A stretch of 14,392 bases of DNA from an uncultured Arenimonas sp. (GCA_946480565.1 CAMLKR010000049.1:1-14392); one strand, 5' to 3'; numbered from the stretch's first letter, positions 4,926 through 12,425 are shown. Notes: generated from the letters alone by a model not told the origin. A program made the numbers and translations.

Positions 4926-5294
4926 ATGAAGATCACCCTGAACTCAGACGAGAAGATCCTGCGCCGGGGCGCCGCCAACCTGCAGCGCGGCGCGGAGACG
5001 GTCGGCGGAGAACTGTTGCTGACGGACCAGCGCCTGTACTTCCGGTCGCACGCACTCAACCTGCAGACCGGCACCACGGAGATTCCCCTGTCCCATATCC
5101 GCCACATGAGGCCATGCTGGACCAGGTTCCTGGGCCTGATCCCCCTGCTGCCCAACTCGCTGGCGGTTGGGCTGTCTGATGGCACCGAGCATCGCTTTGT
5201 TCTCGTCGGGCGCAAGGAATGGGCCGCGGCCATCGACGCAGCCGTTGCCGCCTGCCGTTCATTCGAGCCGAAGCCGCTTCGCGGCGCGGCGTGA
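4926..5294 (+). CDS. GRAM-like (PH-fold) domain protein
   Basis: This 122-residue protein has no signal peptide. Residues 1-100 resemble a GRAM domain: an N-terminal DEKILRRGAANLQRG, then GELLLTDQRLYFRSH (the characteristic strand-turn-strand with LTxxRL), TTEIPLSHIRHM, and SDGTEHRFVLVGRKEWAAAIDAA as the C-terminal strand and helix. GRAM/PH folds bind lipids or proteins; in bacteria the role is generally unknown. The last dozen residues (SFEPKPLRGAA and neighbours) are encoded by an attC-like hairpin, so the native C-terminus has been extended by cassette-site DNA or has always ended there. It starts 60 bases after the amidohydrolase stop and may share its transcript. Confidence 0.7.
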   Translation: MKITLNSDEKILRRGAANLQRGAETVGGELLLTDQRLYFRSHALNLQTGTTEIPLSHIRHMRPCWTRFLGLIPLLPNSLAVGLSDGTEHRFVLVGRKEWAAAIDAAVAACRSFEPKPLRGAA

Positions 5295-5308
5295 CCCAAG
5301 GCCTCAGG
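5252..5308 (+). repeat. Decayed attC-like site overlapping the end of the GRAM-like gene
   Basis: GTTCATTCGAGCCG resembles the attC left half (ATTCAAGCCG). It is followed by a perfect GCCGC-TTC-GCGGC hairpin, then GCGGCGTGAC, resembling CGGCTTAAC. R'' and R' boxes are eroded (CCTGCCG; GCCTCAGG). The hairpin could also act as a transcription terminator, though no T-run follows. Confidence 0.55.
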
Positions 5309-5333
5309 AACCCTCCCGCAGCATCCCGCGCGC

Positions 5334-5777
5334 ATGAAGCTTCCCGACTGGCAGAACCCGATCTGGCGCAAACGATTCTGGGCCCTTCTCACGGTGCTGG
5401 TCGTCGCCTTTCTGGCGACGAACCCGGAGTTCCGCCTGCTGGTTCCGGTCCTGGATGCCATCGGGCTGGATGTCTTTCTGCTCCTGGTCGAAGTCCAGTT
5501 CATCGCGTTGCTGTCCGGTGTCTTCAGTCCTGCTTTTCGTTTCGCCTGGCCTTTTCTGGCTCCCGTCTTGAGGGCGGCAGACCGCGCGTCCCAGGCAGTA
5601 GCGGCCTTGCGCTTCATTCGTGACTTTGCCCGCTACGGACTGTGCCAATGGGCCGGGGAGTTCGGCCCGAACACCTGGCTTCGACTTCACAAGCTCATCC
5701 GTGCGGCGCGCATGGGGCCAAACCCATCATGCAAGCCGACGCCCTCGTCATGGTTCAACCAGGGCCAGCCCTTGTAA
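5334..5777 (+). CDS. Membrane protein of unknown function
   Basis: This 147-residue protein is not recognised. It has hydrophobic segments at about residues 15-29 and 35-63 (the second may be a hairpin), followed by a positively charged C-terminal region with RAADRASQAVAALRFIRDFARYG, which should stay in the cytoplasm. Residues from about 128 on (GPNPSCKPTPSSWFNQ) are encoded by an attC-like remnant. Proteins of this family of bacteria often carry such tails where a reading frame runs into an attC. No Shine-Dalgarno is obvious before the ATG. Function unknown. Confidence 0.6.
   Translation: MKLPDWQNPIWRKRFWALLTVLVVAFLATNPEFRLLVPVLDAIGLDVFLLLVEVQFIALLSGVFSPAFRFAWPFLAPVLRAADRASQAVAALRFIRDFARYGLCQWAGEFGPNTWLRLHKLIRAARMGPNPSCKPTPSSWFNQGQPL
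5717..5759 (+). repeat. Decayed attC-like site overlapping the end of the membrane protein gene
   Basis: GCCAAAC, CCATCATGC and AAGCCGACGCC match the attC left half (GCCTAAC, CCATCATTC, AAGCCGACGCC) with two substitutions. GGTTCAAC at 5752-5759 may be the eroded right arm. No R' box follows. It lies about 1.8 kb beyond the last clear site. Confidence 0.5.
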
Positions 5778-5822
5778 TCAGATGGCCGGCCTATCGCACC
5801 CCAGAACCCGGCGTGGAAACGC

Positions 5823-6368
5823 ATGACCCACGACCGCGCTGTCACCATCGCCGCCCTGCTTGCCCTGCTCACCGGCTGCGGCGTCGACGCCTGCCTGGAC
5901 ATGCTGGTGCCGCGGCCCGTGACGCCGATCGCCGGCCCGCGCGTGGTCACCTTGGCCTATGGTGACCAGCCTCCGGTGCGGGTTACGGTAAGTTGCGAAC
6001 GCTACTACGACGCCCAGTGCTCGACGCGCGGCAATTCATGGGACGTGCGCGAGGTGGGAAGCGAGGGGCCGCCGGAGCTGGTGCGCTTCATCACGGTCCA
6101 GGATCCGGTGCTGGGCGAGGTGAAGATACCCCGGCCCGGCTGCGAGCTTTACGGCAGGAACGCGCCCCGGGCATTCCAGGCCATGGTGATGATCAGGGGC
6201 AAGACCTACTTCTACCTGCACACCGAAGACGCCGGCCATGTGTTCGAACGCCGGAAGTTCGCCCGGCAGCAGATGGCGCCGTCGGCGATCCACCGCGTGG
6301 TGCTTCCGTTCACCCTGGCGGTGGATGGCAAGGCCTTGCCGCCACCGGAGCCGCCGGCCGCGGGCTGA
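5823..6368 (+). CDS. Predicted lipoprotein of unknown function
   Basis: This 181-residue protein has a short signal peptide ending in the lipobox LTGC, with Cys19 as the lipidated residue, so it should be anchored to a membrane on the periplasmic side. The mature part is rich in beta-type segments (RVVTLAYGDQPPVRVTVSC; AMVMIRGKTYFYLHTED) and contains several further cysteines, compatible with disulphides. The C-terminus is proline-rich (LPPPEPPAAG). I recognise no named family. Base composition rises here to that of the core chromosome, so this gene marks the end of the cassette-like zone. Confidence 0.75.
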   Translation: MTHDRAVTIAALLALLTGCGVDACLDMLVPRPVTPIAGPRVVTLAYGDQPPVRVTVSCERYYDAQCSTRGNSWDVREVGSEGPPELVRFITVQDPVLGEVKIPRPGCELYGRNAPRAFQAMVMIRGKTYFYLHTEDAGHVFERRKFARQQMAPSAIHRVVLPFTLAVDGKALPPPEPPAAG

Positions 6369-6404
6369 CGGGCTCGCCTGCCGGTGATCGGCGCGCAAAC
6401 TCTG

Positions 6405-6410
6405 TACCCT
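6405..6410 (+). promoter_or_regulatory. Possible -10 box upstream of the Crp/Fnr-like gene
   Basis: TACCCT lies 34 bases before the ATG at 6439. No good -35 is visible at the right distance. Similar TAxxxT hexamers occur at the same distance before two other genes in this window (7258 and 13362). Confidence 0.3.
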
Positions 6411-6438
6411 GCGGTCAGCCTGCCGCCGAAGCCCGACC

Positions 6439-7209
6439 ATGCCCGCCAAGCCCGAACCACAGCACAACCACCTTCTGGCGGCGCTTTCGCCGGACGTGCA
6501 GGGGCGTTTGTTCAGGCACCTGGAGCTGGTGCCGCTGCCGCTGCGCGCCCTGCTCTACGAATCGCGCCGACCGATGCGGCACGTTTACTTCCCCACCGAC
6601 TCGATCGTGTCGCTGCAGTACCTGATGGAGAACGGCACCTCGACCGCCATTTCGGTGGTCGGCAACGAGGGACTGCTGGGCATCACCCTGTTCCTGGGCG
6701 GCGAGAGCACGCCCAGCCGGTCGGTGGTGCAGAGCGCCGGGTTCGCCTACCGGCTGCCGCGGGTCCGGGTGAAGGAGGAGTTCAACCGCCATGGCCAGCT
6801 GCTGCTGCTCATGCTGCGCTACACGCAGGCCCTGATCACCCAGGTGTCGCAGACGGCGGTGTGCAACCGCCACCACTCGATCGACAAGCAGCTCTGCCGC
6901 TGGCTGCTGCTGTCGATGGACCGGCTGAACCACAACCACCTCACCATGACCCAGGAATTCATCGGCAACATGCTGGGCGTGCGCCGCGAGGGCGTGACCC
7001 AGGCGGCGCTGAAGCTGCAGCAGCTGGGGGTGATCTCGTATTCGCGCGGCCTGATCAAGGTGCTCGACCGGCCGAAGCTCGAAACGCTCAGCTGCGAGTG
7101 CTACAGCGTCGTGAAGAGGGAAACCGACCTGCTGCTCGACTACCTGCCGCAGCGCCAGGTCATCACCGACGCCGGCACCATCCCCACGGCCACGCTGGAA
7201 ACCGTCTGA
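6439..7209 (+). CDS. Crp/Fnr-family transcriptional regulator
   Basis: This 256-residue protein has an N-terminal cyclic-nucleotide-binding-fold beta-barrel (about residues 15-120), a long dimerisation helix and a C-terminal winged helix-turn-helix (about 165-215; LTMTQEFIGNMLGVRREGVT is the helix-turn-helix). The C-terminal SCECYSVVKRE signature is typical of a widespread proteobacterial subgroup without known ligand. In the barrel, the phosphate-binding-cassette-like segment GITLFLGG...SRS keeps the Arg-Ser pair but lacks the Glu that contacts cAMP ribose in Crp (Ile is there instead), so cAMP binding is doubtful. There is no Fnr-type N-terminal cysteine cluster. The last 20 residues are an extra tail of low similarity. 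It stands alone between small envelope genes; its targets cannot be read from the sequence. Confidence 0.88.
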   Translation: MPAKPEPQHNHLLAALSPDVQGRLFRHLELVPLPLRALLYESRRPMRHVYFPTDSIVSLQYLMENGTSTAISVVGNEGLLGITLFLGGESTPSRSVVQSAGFAYRLPRVRVKEEFNRHGQLLLLMLRYTQALITQVSQTAVCNRHHSIDKQLCRWLLLSMDRLNHNHLTMTQEFIGNMLGVRREGVTQAALKLQQLGVISYSRGLIKVLDRPKLETLSCECYSVVKRETDLLLDYLPQRQVITDAGTIPTATLETV

Positions 7210-7215
7210 TCCCGC

Positions 7216-7231
7216 CAGGTGCGGCCACCTG
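7216..7231. terminator. Hairpin after the Crp/Fnr-like gene
   Basis: CAGGTG-CGGC-CACCTG forms a perfect 6-bp stem 6 bases after the stop codon. A GC palindrome GGGCGCGCGCCC follows at 7235-7246. No T-run follows, so this is a weak or factor-assisted terminator at best; an operator is also possible. Confidence 0.35.
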
Positions 7232-7257
7232 AACGGGCGCGCGCCCAGAGCTGGGTC

Positions 7258-7263
7258 TAGACT
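7258..7263 (+). promoter_or_regulatory. Possible -10 box for the small membrane protein gene
   Basis: TAGACT lies 37 bases before the ATG at 7295, after the hairpins that end the preceding gene. No clear -35 is seen. Confidence 0.3.
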
Positions 7264-7294
7264 GTGGGCGGAATCCCGGCAAGGTGGAGGTCAC

Positions 7295-7540
7295 ATGGAC
7301 ATCGCCCAACTGCACGCGTTCCTGGTCTGGTGCGCGGCCATCAACTACGGGATCCTGCTGGTCTGGTTCCTGGCCTTCACGCTGGCGCACGACGCCATCC
7401 ACCGGCTGCATTCGCGCTGGTTCCGGCTGTCGCCGGAAACCTTCGATGCGCTCAACTACGCCGGCGTCGCCGTCTACAAGATCGGCATCATGCTGTTCGT
7501 CCTGGTGCCGCTGCTGGCCCTGACGGCGATCCGGGCCTGA
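7295..7540 (+). CDS. Small two-helix membrane protein, DUF6868-like
   Basis: This 81-residue protein has two membrane segments (about residues 9-30 and 56-78) with a polar, basic link (HDAIHRLHSRWFRLSPETFD). The pattern FLVWCAAINYGILLVWF...H...HSRWFRLSPETFDALNYAGVAVYKIGI matches the small proteobacterial family I know as DUF6868. Function is unknown. AGGTGGAGGT upstream of the ATG is a good ribosome binding site. It appears to have its own promoter. Confidence 0.75.
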   Translation: MDIAQLHAFLVWCAAINYGILLVWFLAFTLAHDAIHRLHSRWFRLSPETFDALNYAGVAVYKIGIMLFVLVPLLALTAIRA

Positions 7541-7610
7541 ATCGGTGTACAAGAGGACACCGGCCGGTTTCCGGGCCGCCGCTTCACCCACCCCCCCAAT
7601 GGAGTCCGCC

Positions 7611-7802
7611 ATGAAAACTGTCCTGTTCGCCGTGCTGTTGCTCGCCCTCGGCGCCTGTTCCTACATCCCGGTCGTCGGCCACGGCGGCAAGGCCGGCGGC
7701 GACACCGTCGTGCTCTGCCACAAGGGCAAGAAGACCATGGAGCTGCCGCGTTCGGCCGCCGAAGGCCACATGAACCACGGCGACCGCTACGGCCGCTGCT
7801 GA
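7611..7802 (+). CDS. Small lipoprotein with a CHKGK...HGD..G.C motif
   Basis: This 63-residue protein has a signal peptide ending in LGAC, so Cys16 should be lipidated, leaving a mature peptide of 48 residues. The mature part carries LCHKGKKTMELPRSAAEGHMNHGDRYGRC. This resembles the short Cys...His-rich C-terminal module (C-H-x-P/K-G ... A-x-x-x-H-x-x-H-G-D-x-x-G-x-C) found at the ends of many secreted bacterial proteins. The two cysteines probably form a disulphide and the histidines could bind a metal. Here the module stands almost alone. GGAG 6 bases before the ATG at 7611 fixes the start; an in-frame ATG at 7599 and a GTG at 7545 would spoil the signal peptide. Confidence 0.75.
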   Translation: MKTVLFAVLLLALGACSYIPVVGHGGKAGGDTVVLCHKGKKTMELPRSAAEGHMNHGDRYGRC

Positions 7803-7845
7803 TCGGCCCGGGCGGCCGACGCCGCCCGCCCTCCGGAGAGTCCCG

Positions 7846-8319
7846 ATGAAGCGATGGCTGAACCTTCCCCTGGTCCTGCTGCTGGCCGGCTGCGCCGGTA
7901 CGTCCACGGTGATGATGGGGCCGGCGCGGGCACCGGTGGATCCGGCCGACGTGCGCATCTACCGCACGCCGCCGCCGGACTCGGTCGAGATCGCCCAGCT
8001 CGAATCCACCAGCGGCATCGGTTTTGACACCCGTGGCCAGACCGACGCGGTGATCGCCCGCCTCAAGCGCGAGGCGGCGGCGCTGGGCGCCAACGGCATC
8101 ATCCTTCTGGGCACCGGCGCCAGCCGGTCGCCGGTGGGCATGTCGGTGGGCGCGGCCAGTTATGGCCGGCACAGCGCCGGCGGCATCGGCATCGGCATTC
8201 CGACCACGCAGAAACATGCGGCGGGCGTGGCGATCTACGTGCCCGAACCCCAGGCCTACCCCGACGCACCGGCCGATGCCGACGCCCCGCCGGCCCTCGA
8301 CCCGCCGCCGGAAGGCTGA
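7846..8319 (+). CDS. Predicted lipoprotein of unknown function
   Basis: This 157-residue protein has a signal peptide with lipobox LAGC (Cys16). The mature domain, ADVRIYRTPPPDSVEIAQLE followed by DAVIARLKREAAALGANGIIL, has the strand-helix-strand pattern of the RcsF/DUF4156-like group of small periplasmic lipoprotein folds; I give this only as a resemblance. A glycine-rich stretch and a proline/alanine-rich tail (PDAPADADAPPALDPPPEG) follow. GGAGAG lies before the ATG. It ends directly against the convergent ctpA gene with no spacer, so the two transcripts must overlap. Confidence 0.7.
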   Translation: MKRWLNLPLVLLLAGCAGTSTVMMGPARAPVDPADVRIYRTPPPDSVEIAQLESTSGIGFDTRGQTDAVIARLKREAAALGANGIILLGTGASRSPVGMSVGAASYGRHSAGGIGIGIPTTQKHAAGVAIYVPEPQAYPDAPADADAPPALDPPPEG

Positions 8320-9621
8320 TCAGCCGCCGGTGGCGGTGCCCGCGGCCGCGGCGGTGCGCTGCCCGGACTTGAGCTGCGCCAGGGCGTCGGCAATCGCCTT
8401 CTCGCCTTCGATCACCTCGCCACGCGCGTAACCGTCGCCCACTTCCTCGTCACCACGCAGGTGGCCAGGCAGGTCCTGTTCGCGCAGGCCGCGGGTGGCT
8501 TCGCCGCGCAGCACCACGTCCGGGCGGATGCCGCGGGCCTGGATGGACTTGCCGCTGGGCGTGAAATAACGCGCGGTGGTCAGCTTCACCGAATCGCCGT
8601 TCTCCAGCGGCACCACGGTCTGCACCGAGCCCTTGCCGAAGGTGCGGCTGCCCATGATGGTGGCGCGGCCGTGGTCGCTGAGCGCGCCGGCCAGCACTTC
8701 GGCCGCGCTGGCGGTGCCGGCGTCGACCAGCACCACCACCGGCGCGCCCGCGATCAGGTCGCCGGCCTTGGCGTGGTAGCTGGCGTTGGAATACGGCAGA
8801 CGGCCCTTGGTGGTGACGATCAGGCCCTTCTCGAGCAGCGCATCGGCGGCTTCGACCGCGGCGTTGAGCAGGCCGCCCGGGTTGGAGCGCAGGTCCAGCA
8901 CCAGGCCCGACAGCGGACCGCCCGCCTGCCCGGCCAGCGCGCGCAGCTGGCGCACCACCTGCGGGCCGGTGTCGGTCTGGAAGGTGCTGATGCGCAGGTA
9001 GCCGTAGCCCGGTTCGAGCATGCGGCTGCTGACGCTGGTGACGCGGATGATCTCGCGGGTGATCTCCAGCTCGCGCGGCACGGCCTCGCCGGTGCGCACC
9101 AGGGTGACCGACACCTTGGTGCCCGCCTCGCCGCGCAGGTCGCGGCTGACGGCGTCGGCGCCGTCCTTGGCCAGCGGCTGGCCGTCGATGGCGATGATGA
9201 TGTCGCCGGCGCGCAGCCCGGCGCGCTGCGCCGGCGTGCCGTCGATCGGGGCGATGACCAGGATGCTGCCGTCGGGGCGCTGCTCGATCTCGACGCCCAC
9301 GCCGGAGTAGGCGCCCTCGGTCTGCTCCTGCAGGTCCTCGGCCTCGTCCTTTTCCAGGTAGGCGCTGTGCGGATCGAGGTCCGACAGCAGGCCGCGCAGC
9401 GCCGCCTTCATCAGTTCCTGGTCGTCGATCGGTTCGACGTAGGCGTCCTTGATGGCGCGGTATACCGCCACGTAGCGCTGGATCTCTTCCAGCGGCACGG
9501 TGCGCGGCGCCGGCTCGGCCAGCGCGGGCGCGGCCGGTTCGACGTCGTCGGCGGCGGTCTGGGCGAAGGCTGGCAGGGCCAGGGCGGACAGCAGGATCAG
9601 GAGGGGGCGCATGGGCCGCAT
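8320..9621 (-). CDS. ctpA: S41-family carboxy-terminal processing protease (CtpA-like)
   Basis: This 433-residue protein cleaves near C-termini of periplasmic proteins. It has a signal peptide (cleavage after AFA, residue 20), a PDZ domain (about residues 98-185, with AGLRAGDIIIAIDGQPL), and the S41 catalytic domain. The catalytic Ser305 is in GTASAAEVLAGAL and the general-base Lys330 in TFGKGSVQ, the usual 25 residues apart; LDLRSNPGGLL is the conserved structural motif. An internal ATG at 9612 would shorten it by three residues; neither start has a clear ribosome binding site. It is the last gene of gpmI-envC-ctpA, starting 81 bases after the envC stop. In other bacteria such proteases control peptidoglycan hydrolases, which suits the envC neighbour. 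Confidence 0.93.
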   Translation of the reverse strand: MRPMRPLLILLSALALPAFAQTAADDVEPAAPALAEPAPRTVPLEEIQRYVAVYRAIKDAYVEPIDDQELMKAALRGLLSDLDPHSAYLEKDEAEDLQEQTEGAYSGVGVEIEQRPDGSILVIAPIDGTPAQRAGLRAGDIIIAIDGQPLAKDGADAVSRDLRGEAGTKVSVTLVRTGEAVPRELEITREIIRVTSVSSRMLEPGYGYLRISTFQTDTGPQVVRQLRALAGQAGGPLSGLVLDLRSNPGGLLNAAVEAADALLEKGLIVTTKGRLPYSNASYHAKAGDLIAGAPVVVLVDAGTASAAEVLAGALSDHGRATIMGSRTFGKGSVQTVVPLENGDSVKLTTARYFTPSGKSIQARGIRPDVVLRGEATRGLREQDLPGHLRGDEEVGDGYARGEVIEGEKAIADALAQLKSGQRTAAAAGTATGG

Positions 9622-9679
9622 TATGCGCCGGGCGCGGCGTGCTTTCGCAGGGCCGCGGCCGCCTTCACGCCCGTCGGTC

Positions 9680-9696
9680 GGCGGCGGTGCGCCGCC
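9680..9696. repeat. GC-rich hairpin between envC and ctpA
   Basis: GGCGGCG-GTG-CGCCGCC forms a perfect 7-bp stem just past the envC stop. No T-run follows on either strand. It could attenuate transcription into ctpA or stabilise the upstream message. Confidence 0.35.
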
Positions 9697-9702
9697 GGCG
9701 GA

Positions 9703-10857
9703 TCAGGGCCGCAGCCAGGGCTTGGGGTCCTGGGGCTGGCCGTTGCGTCGCAGTTCGAAATACAGGGCCGGCCGGCCCTGCCCGCCCGAGCTGCCGACGG
9801 TGGCCAGGGGCTCACCGCTGCGCACCCAGTCGCCGACGTCCTTGAGCAGGGCGTCGTTGAAGGCGTAGAGGCTCATCCAGCCGTCGCCGTGGTCGACGAT
9901 GGTCAGCAGGCCATAACCCTTCAGCCAGTCCGAATAGGCGACCCGGCCCGGCGCCACCGCGCGCACCTCGGCGCCGGCGGTGCCGGCGATCAGCAGGCCG
10001 TCGCTGGTGCGGCCATCGGGCAGCCGGCCGCCGAAGGCCGCCAGCGACGTGCCGGCCAGCGGGCGGCCGAGCTGGCCGCGACGGGTCGCAAACGGCCGGT
10101 TGTCGTCCACCTGGCGCGGGATGTCGGCGACGGCGTCGCGCAGCTGTTCCAGCAGTTTGACCACGGCCTTCTCGTCGCGGCCCAAGGCCGCGAGGCGCGC
10201 GGCGCGGTCCTTGAACTGCGACTCCACCGTGGCCAGCACGCCGGCCCGTTCGCCGCGCTGGGCCTCCAGGGCGTCCAGTTCGGTCTGCTGCTGCAGGCGC
10301 GCGGCTTCCAGGATCTGGCGCTGGTCGACGATCTGCTGGGCGACGGCGGCCAGTTCGCGCAGCTCGGCCAGCAGGCCGGTGATGCGCTGCTGGCGGTCGG
10401 CCTGGAAATAGCGGTGATAGGCCAGCACGCGGGCCAGGTCGCTCATGCGGTCCTGGGCCAGCAGCAGCTTCAGCTGTTCGTGGCGGCCGAGCGCGTAGGC
10501 CGAACGCACCAGGGCGGCCAGGGCCTCGCGCTGTTCGGACAGGCCGGCCTCGAGCGTGGCCTTCTTTTCCTCGAGCTGCTGCAGCTCGATTTCCTGGGTG
10601 GCGATGCCGGCCTCGGTGCGGCGCAGGGCGCGCACGGCTTCGTTCACCTGGCCGTCGGCCGCGCGCAGGGCCTTGGCGGCGTCGCCGCGTTCGGCCTCGA
10701 GCTCGCGCTGTTCCTTCGCGATCGCCTGGATCTGGGCGCGCAGGGCCTCCAGGCGCTTCTGCGCCGCGGCTTCCTTCTGCGCGCGTTCCGGCGCGCCCTG
10801 GGCCAATACGGCCGGGGCCAGGGCCAGGGCGAACAGCAGCGCGGCGGCGCGGATCAA
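9703..10857 (-). CDS. envC: EnvC-like murein hydrolase activator, LytM domain without metal ligands
   Basis: This 384-residue protein has a signal peptide (IRAAALLFALALAPAVLA), a long coiled coil (about residues 20-240, many E/Q/R/A heptads) and a C-terminal LytM/M23 domain (about 275-380; GLLIAGTAGAEVRAVAPGRV, YGLLTIVDHGDGWMSLYA). The metal and catalytic histidines of active M23 enzymes are replaced: the GHN-type site reads AFN and the HLHFE-type site reads ALYFE. It is therefore expected to activate amidases rather than cut peptidoglycan, as EnvC does for AmiA/AmiB in cell division. The start is TTG at 10857, whose TTGA overlaps the gpmI TGA stop, implying translational coupling. It precedes ctpA on the same strand. 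Confidence 0.88.
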   Translation of the reverse strand: MIRAAALLFALALAPAVLAQGAPERAQKEAAAQKRLEALRAQIQAIAKEQRELEAERGDAAKALRAADGQVNEAVRALRRTEAGIATQEIELQQLEEKKATLEAGLSEQREALAALVRSAYALGRHEQLKLLLAQDRMSDLARVLAYHRYFQADRQQRITGLLAELRELAAVAQQIVDQRQILEAARLQQQTELDALEAQRGERAGVLATVESQFKDRAARLAALGRDEKAVVKLLEQLRDAVADIPRQVDDNRPFATRRGQLGRPLAGTSLAAFGGRLPDGRTSDGLLIAGTAGAEVRAVAPGRVAYSDWLKGYGLLTIVDHGDGWMSLYAFNDALLKDVGDWVRSGEPLATVGSSGGQGRPALYFELRRNGQPQDPKPWLRP

Positions 10858-12395
10858 GCCAGGTTCACCAGCGGACGGCCGGTCATCTCCGGCGGCTGCG
10901 GCAGTCCCAGCAGGGCCAGCATCGTCGGCGCGATGTCGCGCAGGGCGCCGCCGCTGCGCAGCTGCGCCTTGCGGCCGAAATAGACCAGGGGCACCGGGCC
11001 GACCGTGTGCGAGGTGTGCGGCTGGCCGGTGTCCGGGTCGCGCATCATCTCGAGGTTGCCGTGGTCGGCGGTGACGATCATCTCGCCGCCGACGCTTTCC
11101 AGCGCGGCGCGGATCGCGCCCAGCGCGTCGTCCACGGCTTCGGCCGCCTTCACCGCGGCGGCCAGGATGCCGCTGTGGCCGACCATGTCGGGATTGGCGA
11201 TGTTGCAGATGACCACGTCGTGTTTGCGCGCGCGGATGTCGTCGGTGAGGCGCGCGGTGAGCAGGGGCAGGTTCATTTCCGGCTGCAGGTCGTAGGTCGC
11301 CACCTTGGGCGACGGTATCAGCGCGCGTTCCTCGCCGGCCAGCTGGGCCTCGCGGCCGCCGGACATGAAGAAGGTGACGTGGGCGTACTTCTCGGTTTCG
11401 GCGATGCGCAGCTGGGTGAGGCCGTTCGCGGCCAGCACGTCGCCGAGGGTGTTGCGCAGGTCTTCCGGCCCGTAGGCGACCGGCGCCGGCAGTTTCGCGT
11501 CGTACTCGGTGAGGCAGACGAAACGCGAGAGGGCGAGCGGGCGCGGCTTGGCGAAACCATTGAAGTCGGGCGAGACGAACACGCTGGTGAGCTGGCGCGC
11601 GCGGTCGGCGCGGAAGTTCATGAACACCACGGCGTCGCCGTCGCGCATCGGCCGGTGGCCGGTGATGACGGTGGGCTGCACGAATTCGTCGTTCTCGTCG
11701 CGGCCGTAGGCGGCGTGCAGGGCGGTGAGCGCGTCCGAAGCGGTGTCGTCGGCCTCGGCCTCGACCATGGCGCGGTAGGCGCGTTCGACGCGGTCCCAGC
11801 GCTGGTCGCGGTCCATGGCCCAATAGCGGCCGCTGACGGTGGCGATGCGGGCGTCGCTGCCTTCGGCGCAGATCGCCGCCAGCTTTTCGAGGCTCGGTTC
11901 GGCCGAACGCGGCGGCATGTCGCGGCCGTCGAGGAAGGCGTGCACGGCGATGTCGGCCACGCCTTCGCGGCGGGCCAGTTCGATCATCGCGAACAGGTGG
12001 TTTTCGTGGCTGTGCACGCCGCCCGGCGACAGCAGGCCCAGCAGGTGCAGGCTGCCGCCGACGGCCTTCGCGGCCCGGCAGGCGGCGACCAGCTCGGGGT
12101 TGGTGTAGAAGCTGCCGTCCTCGATCGCGGCATCCACCCGGGTCAGGTCCTGGTAGACGATGCGCCCGGCGCCGATGTTCATGTGCCCGACCTCGGAATT
12201 GCCCATCTGGCCGTCCGGCAGGCCGACGTGTTTGCCCTCGGTATGCACCAGGGTGTGCGGGCAGTCGGCCAGCAGGCGACGCCAGTTCGGCAGCCGGGCC
12301 AGGGCCAGGGCATTGTCGGCCGGGTCCTCGCGGTGGCCCCAGCCGTCGAGGATCAGCAGCAACAGGGGCTTGGGGCGGGGGCTGGCGGCGGACAA
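10854..12395 (-). CDS. gpmI: 2,3-bisphosphoglycerate-independent phosphoglycerate mutase
   Basis: This 513-residue enzyme interconverts 3- and 2-phosphoglycerate in glycolysis and gluconeogenesis, with two manganese ions. Family motifs are all present: LLLILDGWG (metal ligand Asp17), GNSEVGHMNIGAGR (phospho-acceptor Ser67), GGVHSH (His128), HAFLDGRDMPP, SGRYWAMDRD, MNFRADRARQ, NPDMVGHSG, TADHGN and HTSHTVGPVPLVY. I choose the TTG at 12395 because GGAG lies 6 bases upstream and the protein then begins right before the conserved RPKPLLLLILDGWG. A GTG at 12419 would add eight residues and has no ribosome binding site. It is the first gene of gpmI-envC-ctpA. A TACAAT element lies just upstream. 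Confidence 0.95.
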   Translation of the reverse strand: MSAASPRPKPLLLLILDGWGHREDPADNALALARLPNWRRLLADCPHTLVHTEGKHVGLPDGQMGNSEVGHMNIGAGRIVYQDLTRVDAAIEDGSFYTNPELVAACRAAKAVGGSLHLLGLLSPGGVHSHENHLFAMIELARREGVADIAVHAFLDGRDMPPRSAEPSLEKLAAICAEGSDARIATVSGRYWAMDRDQRWDRVERAYRAMVEAEADDTASDALTALHAAYGRDENDEFVQPTVITGHRPMRDGDAVVFMNFRADRARQLTSVFVSPDFNGFAKPRPLALSRFVCLTEYDAKLPAPVAYGPEDLRNTLGDVLAANGLTQLRIAETEKYAHVTFFMSGGREAQLAGEERALIPSPKVATYDLQPEMNLPLLTARLTDDIRARKHDVVICNIANPDMVGHSGILAAAVKAAEAVDDALGAIRAALESVGGEMIVTADHGNLEMMRDPDTGQPHTSHTVGPVPLVYFGRKAQLRSGGALRDIAPTMLALLGLPQPPEMTGRPLVNLA

Positions 12396-12425
12396 GGCGG
12401 ACTCCGGGACGAATGGCACGGGGGA

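Noticed and set aside
4874..5179. 101-codon + strand frame overlapping the GRAM-like gene
   Set aside because: It has Arg/Pro/His-rich shadow composition, while the other frame encodes a recognisable domain.
8461..10983. Long + strand open frame of 840 codons opposite ctpA and envC
   Set aside because: It is a high-GC shadow: composition is A/G/R/Q/H-rich, it overlaps two well-supported genes, and there is no domain.
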